Assembly: GCA_035652335.1 (NCBI GenBank)
Contig: DASRDZ010000037.1
Location: forward strand, 12,906-76,905
Reading direction: 5' to 3'
Length of the DNA stretch: 64,000 bases
From: DASRDZ01 sp035652335
Lineage (GTDB): Bacteria > Chloroflexota > Dormibacteria > Aeolococcales > Aeolococcaceae
In this document: piece after piece, positions 20,978 through 30,294 of the stretch
Numbering within the stretch: the stretch's first letter is position 1
How the letters are laid out: each line of letters opens with the position of its first letter
Notes under the pieces: generated by a model
Databases searched by the model: none
The model's input: only the letters and a program-made list of their open reading frames with translations
Told to the model about the DNA's origin: nothing
Translations under genes and position numbers: made by a program

Positions 20978-22951
20978 GTGCCGCGCCTCCTGCGCACCTG
21001 CCTGGGCCTCGGGCTGGCCCTGGCGGCGGCGCTCACCCTGCCGCTGGCGGCGTCGGCCCACGCCCTGGCCCAGTCGTCAGTGCCCGCCGCCGGCTCGGCG
21101 GTGCAGCAGCCACCCACCCAGGTGAGCGTCACCTTCGGCGAGGCGCCCGACCCCGGGCTCTCCACGCTGCAGGTGCTCAACGCCTCCGGCCAGTCCTTCG
21201 CCGCCGGACCCACCCGCGCGGCGCCCGGCGACCCGCTCACCCTGGTGGTGCCGGTGAAGACGCTTCCCAAGGGCGTGTACACCATCAGCTGGCGCACCGT
21301 GTCGAGCGTCGACGGCCACTACGCGGCGGGGAGCCTGGTGTTCGGCGTCGGCGTCTCGCCGCAGAGTGCGACGGTGGGCACCGCCTCGGTGTCCGGCGCG
21401 GGACCCCCGCCCTCGGCGCTGGCCGTGGCCGCGCGCTGGGCGCTCTTCGCGGGGCTGGTGCTGCTGCTCGGCGCGGCGCTGGTCACCGCGGTGGAGGTCG
21501 GCGAGCCGGCGCGCCGCCTCCTCTGGCTCTGCGCGGCCGCCTGGGGGATGGCCGCCTTCGGCACCTACGGCGTCTCGGAGTCGCAGCGCAGCGCGGCGGG
21601 CGCATCGTGGACCACCCTCTTCGGCACGTCGCTGGGGCACCAGCTGGTCGGACGCATCATCCCGGCGGCGATCGCGGGCGCGGCCGTGCTGGCCGCCTGG
21701 CTGGCGCGCGGCCCGGCGCCGCGGCGGCTCGCCGTGGTCGCGGCCGGGCTGGCGGCGGCGGGTGGCATGTGGGCGGACGCGGCGTCCAGCCACGCGGCGG
21801 GGGAGGCCACCGTCTGGATCAACGTGCTGCTGCAGTGGCTCCACATCGTCGCCGTGGGCGTGTGGATCGGCGGGCTCGCGGCACTGCTCCTCTCGCTGCG
21901 CGGCCTCGACGGCGAGCGGCGCGGTGCGGCGGTGCGCCGCATGTCGACGGCTGCCGCGGTCGCCCTCGCCCTGGTGGTGGCGACGGGCATCGTGCGCTCC
22001 GTCGTCGAGGTGCAGTCGTGGTACGCGCTGGGCGCGACGCCGTTCGGGCAGCTGGTCATCCTCAAGCTGGTGCTGGTGGCGGTGCTCGCCGGGCTCGGCG
22101 CGGTGAACCGCTTCCGCCACGTCCCGCGCGCCTGGCGCGGCGTCACCGGATTGCGTCGCGTCGCATCCACCGAGGTGCTGCTCGGCGGCATGGCTGTTCT
22201 GGTGGCGGCGGCGCTGGTCAACGTCTCGCCGCCCATCTCGGCGGGAGCGGCCGGCCCGCCGGCGCAGATCGTCGCCACCGGCAGCGACCCGGGGACGACG
22301 GTGAAGGCGCGGCTGGTCGCCTCGCCGGGGACGGCGGGGTTCAACCAGTTCACCGTCACGGTGAGCGACTACGACACCGGGCAGCCGGTCGACGCCAGCG
22401 GGGTGCAGCTGCGCTTCTCCCTCCCCGCGCGCAGCGACGTCGGCGGGTCGTCCCTCGACCTGAAGCGAAGCGGCGTGGGCACCTTCACCGGCTCCGGCGG
22501 CAACCTCTCGCTGGACGGGAGGTGGGACGTCGACGTCCTCGTCGAACGCGGTGTGCAGTCGGCGCAGGTGTCGCTGCAGCTGGCCACGCGCACGGTCCCG
22601 CCGGTGATCACCGTGCAGGAGGGCAAGGGCCCCATCCCCACCCTCTACACCGCCAAGCTCGCCGACGGGCGTAGCGTACAGGTCTACCTCGACCCCAACA
22701 AACCGGGGCCGCTGATCTTCCACAGCACCTTCTTCGACGCCAAGGGCACCGAGCTCCCCGTGACCACCTGCACCATCACCCTGGCGCCACCGGGCGGCGG
22801 GGCGGCGCCGCTCAGCGTGCAGATGCTGGAGCCCGGGCACTTCGTGGCCGACGTCACCATGGCCGGTGGCAGATACCACGCCGTCATCAGCGGCAGCACG
22901 GCGAGCGGTGAGAGCATCTCCGTCGCACTCGACGTGGCCGCGGGACAATGA
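20978..22951 (+). CDS. CopC-CopD copper resistance/uptake fusion (YcnJ-like)
   Basis: 657 residues. The signal peptide ends at SAHA, so the mature N-terminus starts with a His as in CopC. The CopC domain ends with SVDGHYAAGSLVFGV. Eight or so membrane helices follow (about 140-410) with the CopD pattern, including LQWLHIVAVGVWIGGLAALL. A C-terminal soluble beta domain of about 230 residues follows. Likely binds copper outside and moves it across the membrane. It overlaps the next lipoprotein gene by 4 bases. Confidence 0.85.
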   Translation: MPRLLRTCLGLGLALAAALTLPLAASAHALAQSSVPAAGSAVQQPPTQVSVTFGEAPDPGLSTLQVLNASGQSFAAGPTRAAPGDPLTLVVPVKTLPKGVYTISWRTVSSVDGHYAAGSLVFGVGVSPQSATVGTASVSGAGPPPSALAVAARWALFAGLVLLLGAALVTAVEVGEPARRLLWLCAAAWGMAAFGTYGVSESQRSAAGASWTTLFGTSLGHQLVGRIIPAAIAGAAVLAAWLARGPAPRRLAVVAAGLAAAGGMWADAASSHAAGEATVWINVLLQWLHIVAVGVWIGGLAALLLSLRGLDGERRGAAVRRMSTAAAVALALVVATGIVRSVVEVQSWYALGATPFGQLVILKLVLVAVLAGLGAVNRFRHVPRAWRGVTGLRRVASTEVLLGGMAVLVAAALVNVSPPISAGAAGPPAQIVATGSDPGTTVKARLVASPGTAGFNQFTVTVSDYDTGQPVDASGVQLRFSLPARSDVGGSSLDLKRSGVGTFTGSGGNLSLDGRWDVDVLVERGVQSAQVSLQLATRTVPPVITVQEGKGPIPTLYTAKLADGRSVQVYLDPNKPGPLIFHSTFFDAKGTELPVTTCTITLAPPGGGAAPLSVQMLEPGHFVADVTMAGGRYHAVISGSTASGESISVALDVAAGQ

Positions 22952-23406
22952 GGACCCCATCCATGCGACGCATCCCTGCACGCGCCATCCTGCCGGTCGC
23001 GGTCGCGCTCGTGCTCACCGCGTGCGGCGGGCCGGGTGGCGGTGGCTCGACGCCCAGCCCGAGCGCGCCGTCGACGCCGGACCTGTCGACGCGGCCGTCG
23101 TCGCCGGCGACCCTGTCCATCAGCAGCCCCACGCCCAACGAGGTGGTGCACGGCAGCACCGTGCACGTCGTCGTCACCCTGCAGAACGCCACGGTGGTGA
23201 AGACCACCACCACGCAGATCACCCCGACGGAGGGACACGTGCACCTCTACCTCGACAACCAGCTCATCTACATGGCCTACGCACTCGCCCAGGACGTGCC
23301 GGTGCATCCCGGCGTGTACACGCTGAAGGCGGAGTTCGTCGCCTCCGACCACTTCCCCTTCAACCCGCGCGTGTACTCGCAGTCCATCGTGTTCACGGTG
23401 CAGTGA
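22948..23406 (+). CDS. Small lipoprotein with an Ig-like domain
   Basis: 152 residues. Clear lipobox LVLTACGG, a Ser/Pro/Thr linker and one beta-sandwich domain with GHVHLYLDNQLIYM. This resembles the DUF4399-like/'HVHL' domains that follow copper genes. The start overlaps the copCD stop; an in-frame ATG at 22963 is an alternative. Confidence 0.7.
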   Translation: MRTPSMRRIPARAILPVAVALVLTACGGPGGGGSTPSPSAPSTPDLSTRPSSPATLSISSPTPNEVVHGSTVHVVVTLQNATVVKTTTTQITPTEGHVHLYLDNQLIYMAYALAQDVPVHPGVYTLKAEFVASDHFPFNPRVYSQSIVFTVQ

Positions 23407-24671
23407 GGATGCGGACGGCGCGCGGGCTGCGGCTGGCCATGGGGGGATTCCTTGTTGCGACGGTGAGCGCATGTGGCGCGGCGGGCGGCGGCGGTGCGGC
23501 ACCGGTCCTGCGCATCGGAGCGCTCTTCCCGCTGGGAGGCAGCCTCGCCGCCGACGCGCACGACGAGTACCTCGGGGCGCAGATCGCCGCGGGCATGGTC
23601 GACGGCGCCGGCGGGGTGGACGGCCGGCAGATCCAGTTCGACCTGCGCGACCTGGAGAGCGGTGACCAGGCGCCCGCGCTGGCGGCCAGCCTGCACGGCG
23701 ACGGAGTTCCTGCCGTGATCGGCGCATACTCGTCGGCCCTCTCGATCCCGGCGGCGGCGGCGGTGGCGCGGCAGGGGATGGTGTACTGGGAGACGGGCGC
23801 CGTCGCCGACCAGGTCACGGGGCAGGCGCAGCCGCTCGTCTTCCGCGTCGGTGCCAACGGGTCCGACCTGGGCGGCAACTCGGGCCGTTTCGTCCTGCAG
23901 CAGATTGCGCCGCGGCTGCAGCGCGCCGCCGCGACGCTGCGTGCCTACCTGGTGACCGCCGACGACGCCTACGCGCACTCCGTCGCCGACGCGGCGCGCG
24001 CCGCCCTCACCGCCGGCGGCGCGACGGTGGTGGGGGAGAGCGTGTACGACCCGTTCCTCCCCGACTGGACGCCTGCCGTCAGCGCCATCCGCGCCGCCCG
24101 GCCGGACATCCTCCTGCTGTCCTCGCACATCCCCGACGGCATCGCCTTCCGGCGTGCCTTCCTGGCGGCGGGCCTGCACGTCGACGCCTTCATGGGCACG
24201 ACCATGGCGCAGTGCCTGCCCGACTTCGGCGACGCGCTGGGAGCCGACGCGGTGGGGGTGTTCGCCTCCGACCGTCCCGACGACAGCTTCAACCCCGCGG
24301 GCCTGGACGCGGAGGCCCAGGCGCTGTACGAGCGTTTCTCCCAGGTCTGGCAGCAACGCACCGGCCGGGCGCCCAGTGAGGAGGGGATCGCGGGCTTCAG
24401 CTCGGCCTGGGCGCTGTTCCACGACGTGCTGCCGCGGGCGGCGGCGCTCGACGCGCGGGGCATCGCCGCGGCGGCGCGCACCGTCGACCTGCCGGCCGGC
24501 AGCCTGCCCGACGGCGGCGGCCTGCTCTTCGACACGAGCGGCCCGCAGATGGGGCAGAACACGCGGGCGGCGGCGGTCATCTGGCAGTGGCAGGGCGTGC
24601 GACACAGCGTCGTGGTGTGGCCGCCTGCCTATGCCACGGGCTCGGTCACCATGGTCCCGCTGCCGCGGTGA
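23403..24671 (+). CDS. ABC-type branched-chain amino acid/amide substrate-binding lipoprotein
   Basis: 422 residues, Peripla_BP_6 fold. The lipobox is TVSACGAA, then LRIGALFPLGGSLAADAHDEYLGAQIA (family N-terminus) and AVIGAYSSALSIPAAAVA-like middle part. No ABC permease or ATPase is next to it, so it may be an orphan receptor or share a transporter encoded elsewhere. The start is GTG 23403 (GTGA overlap) or ATG 23409. Confidence 0.78.
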   Translation: MRMRTARGLRLAMGGFLVATVSACGAAGGGGAAPVLRIGALFPLGGSLAADAHDEYLGAQIAAGMVDGAGGVDGRQIQFDLRDLESGDQAPALAASLHGDGVPAVIGAYSSALSIPAAAAVARQGMVYWETGAVADQVTGQAQPLVFRVGANGSDLGGNSGRFVLQQIAPRLQRAAATLRAYLVTADDAYAHSVADAARAALTAGGATVVGESVYDPFLPDWTPAVSAIRAARPDILLLSSHIPDGIAFRRAFLAAGLHVDAFMGTTMAQCLPDFGDALGADAVGVFASDRPDDSFNPAGLDAEAQALYERFSQVWQQRTGRAPSEEGIAGFSSAWALFHDVLPRAAALDARGIAAAARTVDLPAGSLPDGGGLLFDTSGPQMGQNTRAAAVIWQWQGVRHSVVVWPPAYATGSVTMVPLPR

Positions 24672-25285
24672 GAGCGGTCGCCCGGCCGCTGCTGCCGCCC
24701 CTCGGGATCGGGGCGGCGGTGGCGGCGGCGCTGCTGGCGCGCCTGCTGGTCGCGGGAGCCGGGGGGGCGTCGTCCTCGCTGCCGGCTGCGGCGGCGTTCG
24801 CGGCGCTGCTGCTGTGTGTGGGCGCGCTGGCGCCGCGGCACCGGCGGCTCGCGCCGGATGCGCCGGCGCGCACACGCCGGGCATCGGCGATGCGCGCGGT
24901 CGCGCTGGGTGCCGGCGGCGGCGCGGTGCTCGTCGTGATGGCGGCCGCGCTGCGCGGATCTCCGGCGCATGTGTGGCCGCGCCCGTCGGGAGCGCAGGTG
25001 CTGCCGTGGACGGCACTGGTGGTGTGCGTCGCCGCCGCGGAGGAGCTGGTGTTCCGCGGGGTGCTCTTCGACGCGGTGTCGCGCCTCAGCGGGGCGACGG
25101 TCGCGGCCTTGGTGTGTGCGCTCGCCTTCGCGCTGGTGCACGTGCCGCTCTACGGATGGGGTGTGGTGCCGCTCGACGCCGGAGTGGGGATGTGGCTCGG
25201 CGGCCTGCGCCTGCTCAGCGGCGGAGTGGCCGCGCCCGCCCTGGCGCACGCGCTGGCCGACTGCGGCGCCTGGCTCCTGCTGTGA
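24668..25285 (+). CDS. CPBP-family intramembrane metalloprotease
   Basis: 205 residues, several membrane helices. The CPBP motifs are AAEELVFRGVLFD (EExxxR, near residue 125), LVHVPLYG (His of motif 2) and LAHALADCGAW (motif 3). Such proteases cleave in the membrane (CAAX processing or bacteriocin immunity). The GTG overlaps the preceding stop and the stop overlaps the next GTG. Confidence 0.8.
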   Translation: MRAVARPLLPPLGIGAAVAAALLARLLVAGAGGASSSLPAAAAFAALLLCVGALAPRHRRLAPDAPARTRRASAMRAVALGAGGGAVLVVMAAALRGSPAHVWPRPSGAQVLPWTALVVCVAAAEELVFRGVLFDAVSRLSGATVAALVCALAFALVHVPLYGWGVVPLDAGVGMWLGGLRLLSGGVAAPALAHALADCGAWLLL

Positions 25286-26004
25286 CCGGCTCCCGGCGCG
25301 CCGCTCTGGCGCTGCTCGCCGCCGGTGGCGCGGTGGCGGTGGCGGCACGGCTCGTCGCCCCGGCAGGGATGCCACCGCTGTACGACAGCTTCGCCGCGCC
25401 GTCGCCGTACGTCTACCTGCATCCGGGCGACGGCCAGGCGGGCCATCCGGCTTCGGCGACGACGACGCAGCCGATCACCGCGCAGGGCGTCTCGGCGCTG
25501 GTGCTGGCCACTCCCGAGAACCCTCCGCAGGCGCAGCTGATCGTCGGCGACAACGGGCTGACCGTGCCCGCCGGCGCGCGCTCGATCACGGCGACGATCA
25601 CGCCCGTCGACACGCCGAGCACGGATCCCCCGAACGGAGTCGTCGCCGGCAACACCTATCGCTTCCGCATCGTCACCGACGGCGGCGCGACCGTCGGCGT
25701 CTCGCCGGGCAAGCCGGTGACCCTCGTGCTGCGCGGGCCCACCGGCATCGGCGCCGCGACGGTCGACGCCTTCGACGGCAGCGGCTGGCACCCGCTCTCC
25801 ACCACGCCGGTGGCGGGTCCTGACATCTTCGCCGCCAACACCACCGCGCTGGGCGACGCTGCGCTGGTGGTGGCCTCACTCCCGCCGGCCTCGTCGCGGT
25901 TCGGCTGGCTGCCGTGGGCGGCCGGTGCGGTGGTGGTGGTCGTCGTGGCCGGCGCCGCGGTGTCGCTGCTGCTGTCGCGGCGGCGGAACAGGGAGGATCG
26001 CTGA
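25282..26004 (+). CDS. Unknown exported protein with C-terminal transmembrane helix
   Basis: 240 residues. An N-terminal signal anchor (AALALLAAGGAVAVAARLV) is followed by a beta-rich extracytoplasmic domain with YVYLHPGDGQ. A C-terminal helix (LPWAAGAVVVVVVAGAAVSLLL) ends in SRRRNREDR. Fixed between the CPBP protease and a hydrolase with 4-base and 1-base overlaps. No function assigned. Confidence 0.6.
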   Translation: MTGSRRAALALLAAGGAVAVAARLVAPAGMPPLYDSFAAPSPYVYLHPGDGQAGHPASATTTQPITAQGVSALVLATPENPPQAQLIVGDNGLTVPAGARSITATITPVDTPSTDPPNGVVAGNTYRFRIVTDGGATVGVSPGKPVTLVLRGPTGIGAATVDAFDGSGWHPLSTTPVAGPDIFAANTTALGDAALVVASLPPASSRFGWLPWAAGAVVVVVVAGAAVSLLLSRRRNREDR

Positions 26005-26906
26005 TGAGTGGAGATGCCATGGCGCGGTTGGAGGCGTGGCGCGCCTCGGGCGCGTTCGTCGAGGTGCCCTGCACCACCGGGACCGGCGCGTTGCACCGCG
26101 TCTGGACGCGCGCTGCGGGGGAGGGGCCGTGGCTGACGCTGATCCACGGCTTCCCCACGTCGTCCTTCGACATGTGCGCCGTGGCCGAGCTGCTGCAGGC
26201 GTCGCGGCGCACCCTCGCCCTGGACATGGTCGGCTTCGGCGAGTCGGACCGACCGCTCGACCACGTCTATTCGGTGAGCGAGCAGGCCGACGCGGTGGTG
26301 GCGATGTGGCGCGCCAACGGCGTGCGCGACACCGCGGTGCTGGCGCACGACCTCGGCGCGACGGTGGCGCAGGAGCTGCTCTGGCGCCTGGCTGCGGGCC
26401 GGCTCGACGGCGTGCGGCTGCGGGCCGTCGTTCTGGCCAACGGTGGCATCTTCCCGGAGCTGCACCGGCCGCTGCCGCTGCAGACGGCGCTGGCCGATCC
26501 GCAGCGGGGCGCGGCGGTGGCGGCGTCGATCACCGAGGAGGCGATGTCCGCGGGGCTGCGGCTCACCTACGGGCCGTCGCACCAGCCCTCGGACGGCGAG
26601 CTGCACGCCACCTGGGCGGTGATGTCGCACGGCGACGGCCATCACAACCTGCACCTGCTGATCCGCTACATGGAGGAGCGCAGGCTGCGCGCCGCCGACT
26701 GGGTCGGCGCCCTCACCGCCACCGACGTGCCGCTGGGCTTCGTGTGGGGGATGCTCGACCCCATCTCGGGTGCGCACATGGCGGAGCGGATCGTCGCGGA
26801 GCTGCCCGCGGCGCCGCGGCGACTCCTGGACGGCGTCGGGCACTGGCCGCCGATCGAGGCGCCCGAGGTGTGCGCGGAGATGCTGCGCGAGGTGGACCTC
26901 GGCTGA
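26004..26906 (+). CDS. Alpha/beta-hydrolase of the haloalkane dehalogenase/epoxide hydrolase type
   Basis: 300 residues. LIHGFPTSSFD (oxyanion loop) near residue 45, the nucleophile elbow VLAHDLGATVAQ with Asp at the nucleophile place near residue 115, and a C-terminal His in DGVGHWPPIEAP. An Asp nucleophile indicates haloalkane dehalogenase or epoxide hydrolase chemistry rather than an esterase. ATG overlaps the preceding TGA by one base. Confidence 0.75.
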   Translation: MSGDAMARLEAWRASGAFVEVPCTTGTGALHRVWTRAAGEGPWLTLIHGFPTSSFDMCAVAELLQASRRTLALDMVGFGESDRPLDHVYSVSEQADAVVAMWRANGVRDTAVLAHDLGATVAQELLWRLAAGRLDGVRLRAVVLANGGIFPELHRPLPLQTALADPQRGAAVAASITEEAMSAGLRLTYGPSHQPSDGELHATWAVMSHGDGHHNLHLLIRYMEERRLRAADWVGALTATDVPLGFVWGMLDPISGAHMAERIVAELPAAPRRLLDGVGHWPPIEAPEVCAEMLREVDLG

Positions 26907-26950
26907 CCGCCGTTGCGTGCTCAGCGCGGCGTCCGCGCCGGCGTCCGCCT

Positions 26951-26956
26951 ACAATG
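26951..26956 (+). promoter_or_regulatory. -10 box of the DinB-family gene
   Basis: TACAAT at 26951; the leader to ATG 27000 is about 38 bases and carries CGGAGG, so this promoter is not leaderless. Confidence 0.4.
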
Positions 26957-26999
26957 CCGCGGACGGCACATCCGTGCGACTGTCGCGGAGGAACCAGCC

Positions 27000-27644
27000 A
27001 TGGCGACCAACCAGGTGGCGAGCCCGGCGGATCTCTGGGCGCTGACCCACGAGCAGCGGGAGAAGGTCGGCGACATGCTGGCAACGCTCAACGACGCGGA
27101 GTGGGAGACGCCCTCGCTGTGCGCCGGCTGGCGCGTGCGCGACGTGGTGGCGCACATGGTCGAGACTCATCAGATGACGCCGCCGCGCTTCATGGGCCGC
27201 TTCATCGGTGCGGGGTTCAACTTCGACAGGTTCTCCGCCAAGGACGTCGGCCGGCACGCCACGCAGAGCACCGCCGACCTGCTGCAGGAGTTCCGCGACA
27301 GTGCGCCGCGCAGCACCGCCCCGCCCGGGCCCAAGCAGACCTGGCTGGCCGAGGCCGTCATCCACGGGGAGGACGCGGCGCGTCCCACCGGGCGGACCGT
27401 CGCCGTGTCGCCGCAGGCGCTGGTCACCGTCGCCGAGTACGCGCGCCGCACCTCGCCGCTGCTGCACGGCAAGCAGCGCAGCGACGGGCTGCGCCTGCGC
27501 GCCACCGACGTCGACTGGGCCGCCGGCGACGGACCGGAGGTGAGCGGTCCCGCGCTGTCGCTGATCCTGGCCATCACCGGCCGCAAGGTGGCGCTGGCCG
27601 ACCTCAGCGGCGAGGGGCTGGAGACGCTCAGGCCCCGCCTCTGA
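27000..27644 (+). CDS. DinB/MDMPI-like maleylpyruvate isomerase family protein
   Basis: 214 residues. The N-terminal four-helix DinB domain has the family pattern LNDAEWETPSLCAGWRVRDVVAHM (His of the metal site near residue 60) and a second His in EAVIHGEDAARP near residue 120. Many members are mycothiol-dependent, so this hints that the host makes mycothiol or a similar thiol. The C-terminal part resembles the SCP2-like tail of MDMPI proteins. The start is set by CGGAGG 9 bases upstream. Confidence 0.8.
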   Translation: MATNQVASPADLWALTHEQREKVGDMLATLNDAEWETPSLCAGWRVRDVVAHMVETHQMTPPRFMGRFIGAGFNFDRFSAKDVGRHATQSTADLLQEFRDSAPRSTAPPGPKQTWLAEAVIHGEDAARPTGRTVAVSPQALVTVAEYARRTSPLLHGKQRSDGLRLRATDVDWAAGDGPEVSGPALSLILAITGRKVALADLSGEGLETLRPRL

Positions 27645-27759
27645 GCCTGCCTGCGGCGGGCGGCGAGCCCGCGCGCGCGGTGCTAGCATCGTGCCGTGCG
27701 CCCCGGTGCTCTCGGCCGGGGTGGGGGGTACTTGCAGCTCGCCAGCGAGGAGAACAGCG

Positions 27760-28449
27760 ATGACATCCGTCGGTACCGACACGGGCGCCGGGGCGGGCCT
27801 CCGCCTGGGCGACACCGCGCCCGACTTCGAGGCGGAGACCACGCAGGGCCGCATCCGCTTCCACGACTGGATCGGGGACTCCTGGGCGGTCCTCTTCTCT
27901 CATCCCAAGGACTTCACACCGGTCTGCACCACCGAGCTGGGCTACATGGCGCGCATCCAGCCCGAGTTCGACCGGCGGGGTGTGAAGATCATCGGGCTGT
28001 CCGTCGATCCCGTCGACAAGCACAGCAAGTGGGCCGACGACATCGAGGAGACGCAGGGGGCGCGTCCCAACTACCCGATCATCGGCGACGCCGACTTCAA
28101 CGTGTCGAAGCTGTACGGGATGCTGCCCGCCTCGACCTCGGGTGATCCCGCCACGCGGACGCCCGCCGACAACCAGACGGTGCGCAACGTCTTCGTGATC
28201 GGGCCGGACAAGAAGGTCAAGCTGATCCTGGTCTACCCGATGACCACGGGCCGCAACTTCGACGAGGTGCTGCGCGTCATCGACTCCCTGCAGCTCAGCG
28301 CCCGGCACCCGGTGTCGACGCCGGTGAACTGGAAGCAGGGCGAGGACGTCATCATCGCCGGCTCGGTCTCCGACGACGACGCCAAGCAGAAGTTCCCCGG
28401 CTTCAGGGCACCCAAGCCCTACCTGCGGATCACCTCGCAGCCGAAGTAG
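27760..28449 (+). CDS. 1-Cys peroxiredoxin (Prx6/AhpC-TSA type)
   Basis: 229 residues. The peroxidatic motif PKDFTPVCTTELG has Cys near residue 50. The Prx6 C-terminal region TPVNWKQGEDVIIAGSVSDDDAK is conserved and no typical 2-Cys resolving VCP motif is visible. It reduces peroxides in the cytoplasm. The start has GGAGAA 6 bases upstream. TAGCAT near 27686 may be the -10 box. Confidence 0.9.
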   Translation: MTSVGTDTGAGAGLRLGDTAPDFEAETTQGRIRFHDWIGDSWAVLFSHPKDFTPVCTTELGYMARIQPEFDRRGVKIIGLSVDPVDKHSKWADDIEETQGARPNYPIIGDADFNVSKLYGMLPASTSGDPATRTPADNQTVRNVFVIGPDKKVKLILVYPMTTGRNFDEVLRVIDSLQLSARHPVSTPVNWKQGEDVIIAGSVSDDDAKQKFPGFRAPKPYLRITSQPK

Positions 28450-28451
28450 GC

Positions 28452-28803
28452 TTGCCCGCCCGCTTCACCCCGGCGCTGTTCGACTTCCTGCGCGACCTTC
28501 GCGCCCACAACGACAGGGAGTGGTTCCAGCGCAACAAGGTGCGCTACGAGCGCGACGTCAGGGCCCCGGCGCTCCTCTTCTTCGAGGACGCCGGGCCCGC
28601 CCGGCACAGGATCAGCAGGCACGTCGTCGCCGACCCGCGTCCCGTGGGCGGCTCGATGTTCCGCATCGAGCTTCACCTGCCACAGGAGCTTCAGCGAAGC
28701 GGAGCTCTGCGCGGCGGACTTCATGGACCGCTTCGTCGACGCGTGCAGGACGGCGAATCCGTTCGCGCGGTTCCTGGCGGGGGCACTGGGAGTTCCCTGG
28801 TAG
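28452..28803 (+). pseudogene. Decayed DUF2461-like gene (frameshifted and truncated)
   Basis: From TTG 28452 the product begins FTPALFDFLRDLRAHNDREWFQRNKVRYERD, the hallmark N-terminus of DUF2461 proteins (usual length about 220). Coding quality stops near 28690. A second frame then gives FMDRFVDACRTANPFARFLAGALG up to TAG 28801. The central part of the family is missing, so this is a remnant with at least one frameshift and a deletion. Confidence 0.6.
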
Positions 28804-28874
28804 GCTGACGCGCCGTGGATGCGGGCGCAGTCTCGGACGAGCGCCGACCTCTGACCCCGGACTCGAGCGATGCC

Positions 28875-29246
28875 TCAGGGAGCTTCGCTGAGGAACCGCT
28901 GCTGCTCGGTGCTGCTGCACCCTTGCGTCAGCAGCGAGGCGAGCTGCGACGAGTCCGTGTAGTAGTCGACCTGGTAGCTGTGGCCGTTCTTGCTGACGTT
29001 GAAACCGCACACGTGGTTGCCGTTGTGCTGATCACCGTCGACGATGGTCACACCCGACGAGCTGAGCTGGCCGAGGTTGAGATTGGCCTTCACTGCGGCG
29101 ATCGCGCCCGAGTCGGTCGTGACCACCATCGAGCCCTGCAGCCCGCCGGAGCTGAGCTGGCCGGTGATGGAGGAGGTGCTGCTCCCACCGCATGCGGCGA
29201 GCAGCAACAGTGCCGGCAACCCAAGAACGGCGAGGAAGCGCTTCAT
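28875..29246 (-). CDS. Small lipoprotein of unknown function
   Basis: 123 residues with a perfect lipobox (LLLLAACGG). The mature part is Ser/Gly-rich with two Cys (HVCGFNV and LTQGCSS) and a QVDYYTDSSQ segment, a pattern of small stress lipoproteins in high-GC Gram-positives. GGAGG lies 6-10 bases before the ATG. The 17-bp motif shared with WS/DGAT lies 73 bp upstream. Confidence 0.75.
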   Translation of the reverse strand: MKRFLAVLGLPALLLLAACGGSSTSSITGQLSSGGLQGSMVVTTDSGAIAAVKANLNLGQLSSSGVTIVDGDQHNGNHVCGFNVSKNGHSYQVDYYTDSSQLASLLTQGCSSTEQQRFLSEAP

Positions 29247-29318
29247 GCGCGTGGCCTCCGGCATGGAGGCAATGTGCCTCCTGAGCCCCGAACGCTAGGC
29301 ATGCGGATCACCCGGCGC

Positions 29319-29335
29319 CAGGGCCGAAGGTCATG
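29319..29335 (-). promoter_or_regulatory. 17-bp upstream motif, copy 2
   Basis: Identical to the motif at 15859-15875, in the same orientation and at the same distance (73 bp) from its start codon. The sequence between motif and start is otherwise unrelated, which argues for a protein-binding site. Confidence 0.6.
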
Positions 29336-29419
29336 TGTATGGCCACGGATGTCGAGCGTCCGTACGGTACCGAACCGAAGCGGGTGGCTGTCGCGGTGCG
29401 ATTGGCGGAACGCGGCCCG

Positions 29420-30139
29420 CTATGCCGACGGGACAGCGCGCCACGCGTCACCGTCCCACCAGTAGCTCCCGTCCGGCGAGCGCTGCGCTGACGGGGGCGG
29501 CACGTCGTCGGCGCGCCTCCACGATGCGCCGTCCCACCAGAACTGCTTGTCCGGGGAGAGTGTCGGAGCCGCCGTGGCGGGCGCGACGGCGACCGCCACG
29601 GGGACGGCAGCGACCGCCGGCGTCCGCTTCGACAGGCGCACCGTCTGCAGCAGGATGGCTCCCACCACGGTGGCGACCACCCCGCCCGATGCTGCGAAGA
29701 CGCCGACCGACGGCTGCACGGCGCCGCCCGCGTTGTCAGTGCTCAGGGCGTTGAAGAGGGTGACCACGTTGGCCACACCGATGACACAGAGCACCCAGAG
29801 CAGCACCCGCATCCACTGGCGTCCATAGCCCATGAGGACCCGGCTGCCCAGGTAGGTGCAGACCCCGCCGAAGATGGCGATGTAGGCGACCGCGCCGCCG
29901 GACTGCGACACCGTGACGATCCCGGACACGCTCACCCAGGGGATGAAGGCCGAAAGCACGATGCCAAGCCCGCCCGCAGCGATCCAGATCCCCGCCTTCC
30001 TGGTTCGTCCGGACACCCGGACGAAGGAGGTGAGCCCGGCGGTGGCGGACTGGGGCTGCTGGCCGACGGCAGCCCCGCAGCGCGGACAATGGAATGCACC
30101 GGCAGGCAACGGTGAGGAGCAGGCGGAACAGAACGCCAT
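29420..30139 (-). CDS. Zinc-ribbon membrane protein with two C-terminal DUF2510-like W-W-D-G repeats
   Basis: 239 residues. N-terminal CSAC...CPRC zinc ribbon (residues 4-22), four membrane helices (about 48-165), and two repeats at the C-terminus (SPDKQFWWDGASWR and SPDGSYWWDGDAWR). Such repeats are common in membrane proteins of actinobacteria. Strong GGAGGT ribosome site 6 bases upstream of ATG. It is the last chromosomal gene before the inserted block. Confidence 0.75.
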   Translation of the reverse strand: MAFCSACSSPLPAGAFHCPRCGAAVGQQPQSATAGLTSFVRVSGRTRKAGIWIAAGGLGIVLSAFIPWVSVSGIVTVSQSGGAVAYIAIFGGVCTYLGSRVLMGYGRQWMRVLLWVLCVIGVANVVTLFNALSTDNAGGAVQPSVGVFAASGGVVATVVGAILLQTVRLSKRTPAVAAVPVAVAVAPATAAPTLSPDKQFWWDGASWRRADDVPPPSAQRSPDGSYWWDGDAWRAVPSA

Positions 30140-30267
30140 GTCGACGACCTCCGGTGGGACCAGGCGTCGGGACGTCTGCTGTTAGGCAGGCGCGGCCTCT
30201 GAATCTGGCCTTCGACTGTACGCCGATGCAGCGTGAAAAGCATCCTCGGGACAGGCGTCGTTGGAGC

Positions 30268-30294
30268 CGAGTTCGTTTACGGGGTTTGGCTGAG
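30268..30294 (+). other. Left attachment site (att core TTTGGCTG)
   Basis: This stretch nearly matches 56411-56437 at the right end of the element: CGAGTTCG, then TAC, then GGGG(G)TTTGGCTG, with two substitutions and one indel. The core TTGGCTG recurs at 32456. At the right end it is the CAGCCAA of the tRNA-Gln 3' end. Confidence 0.6.
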
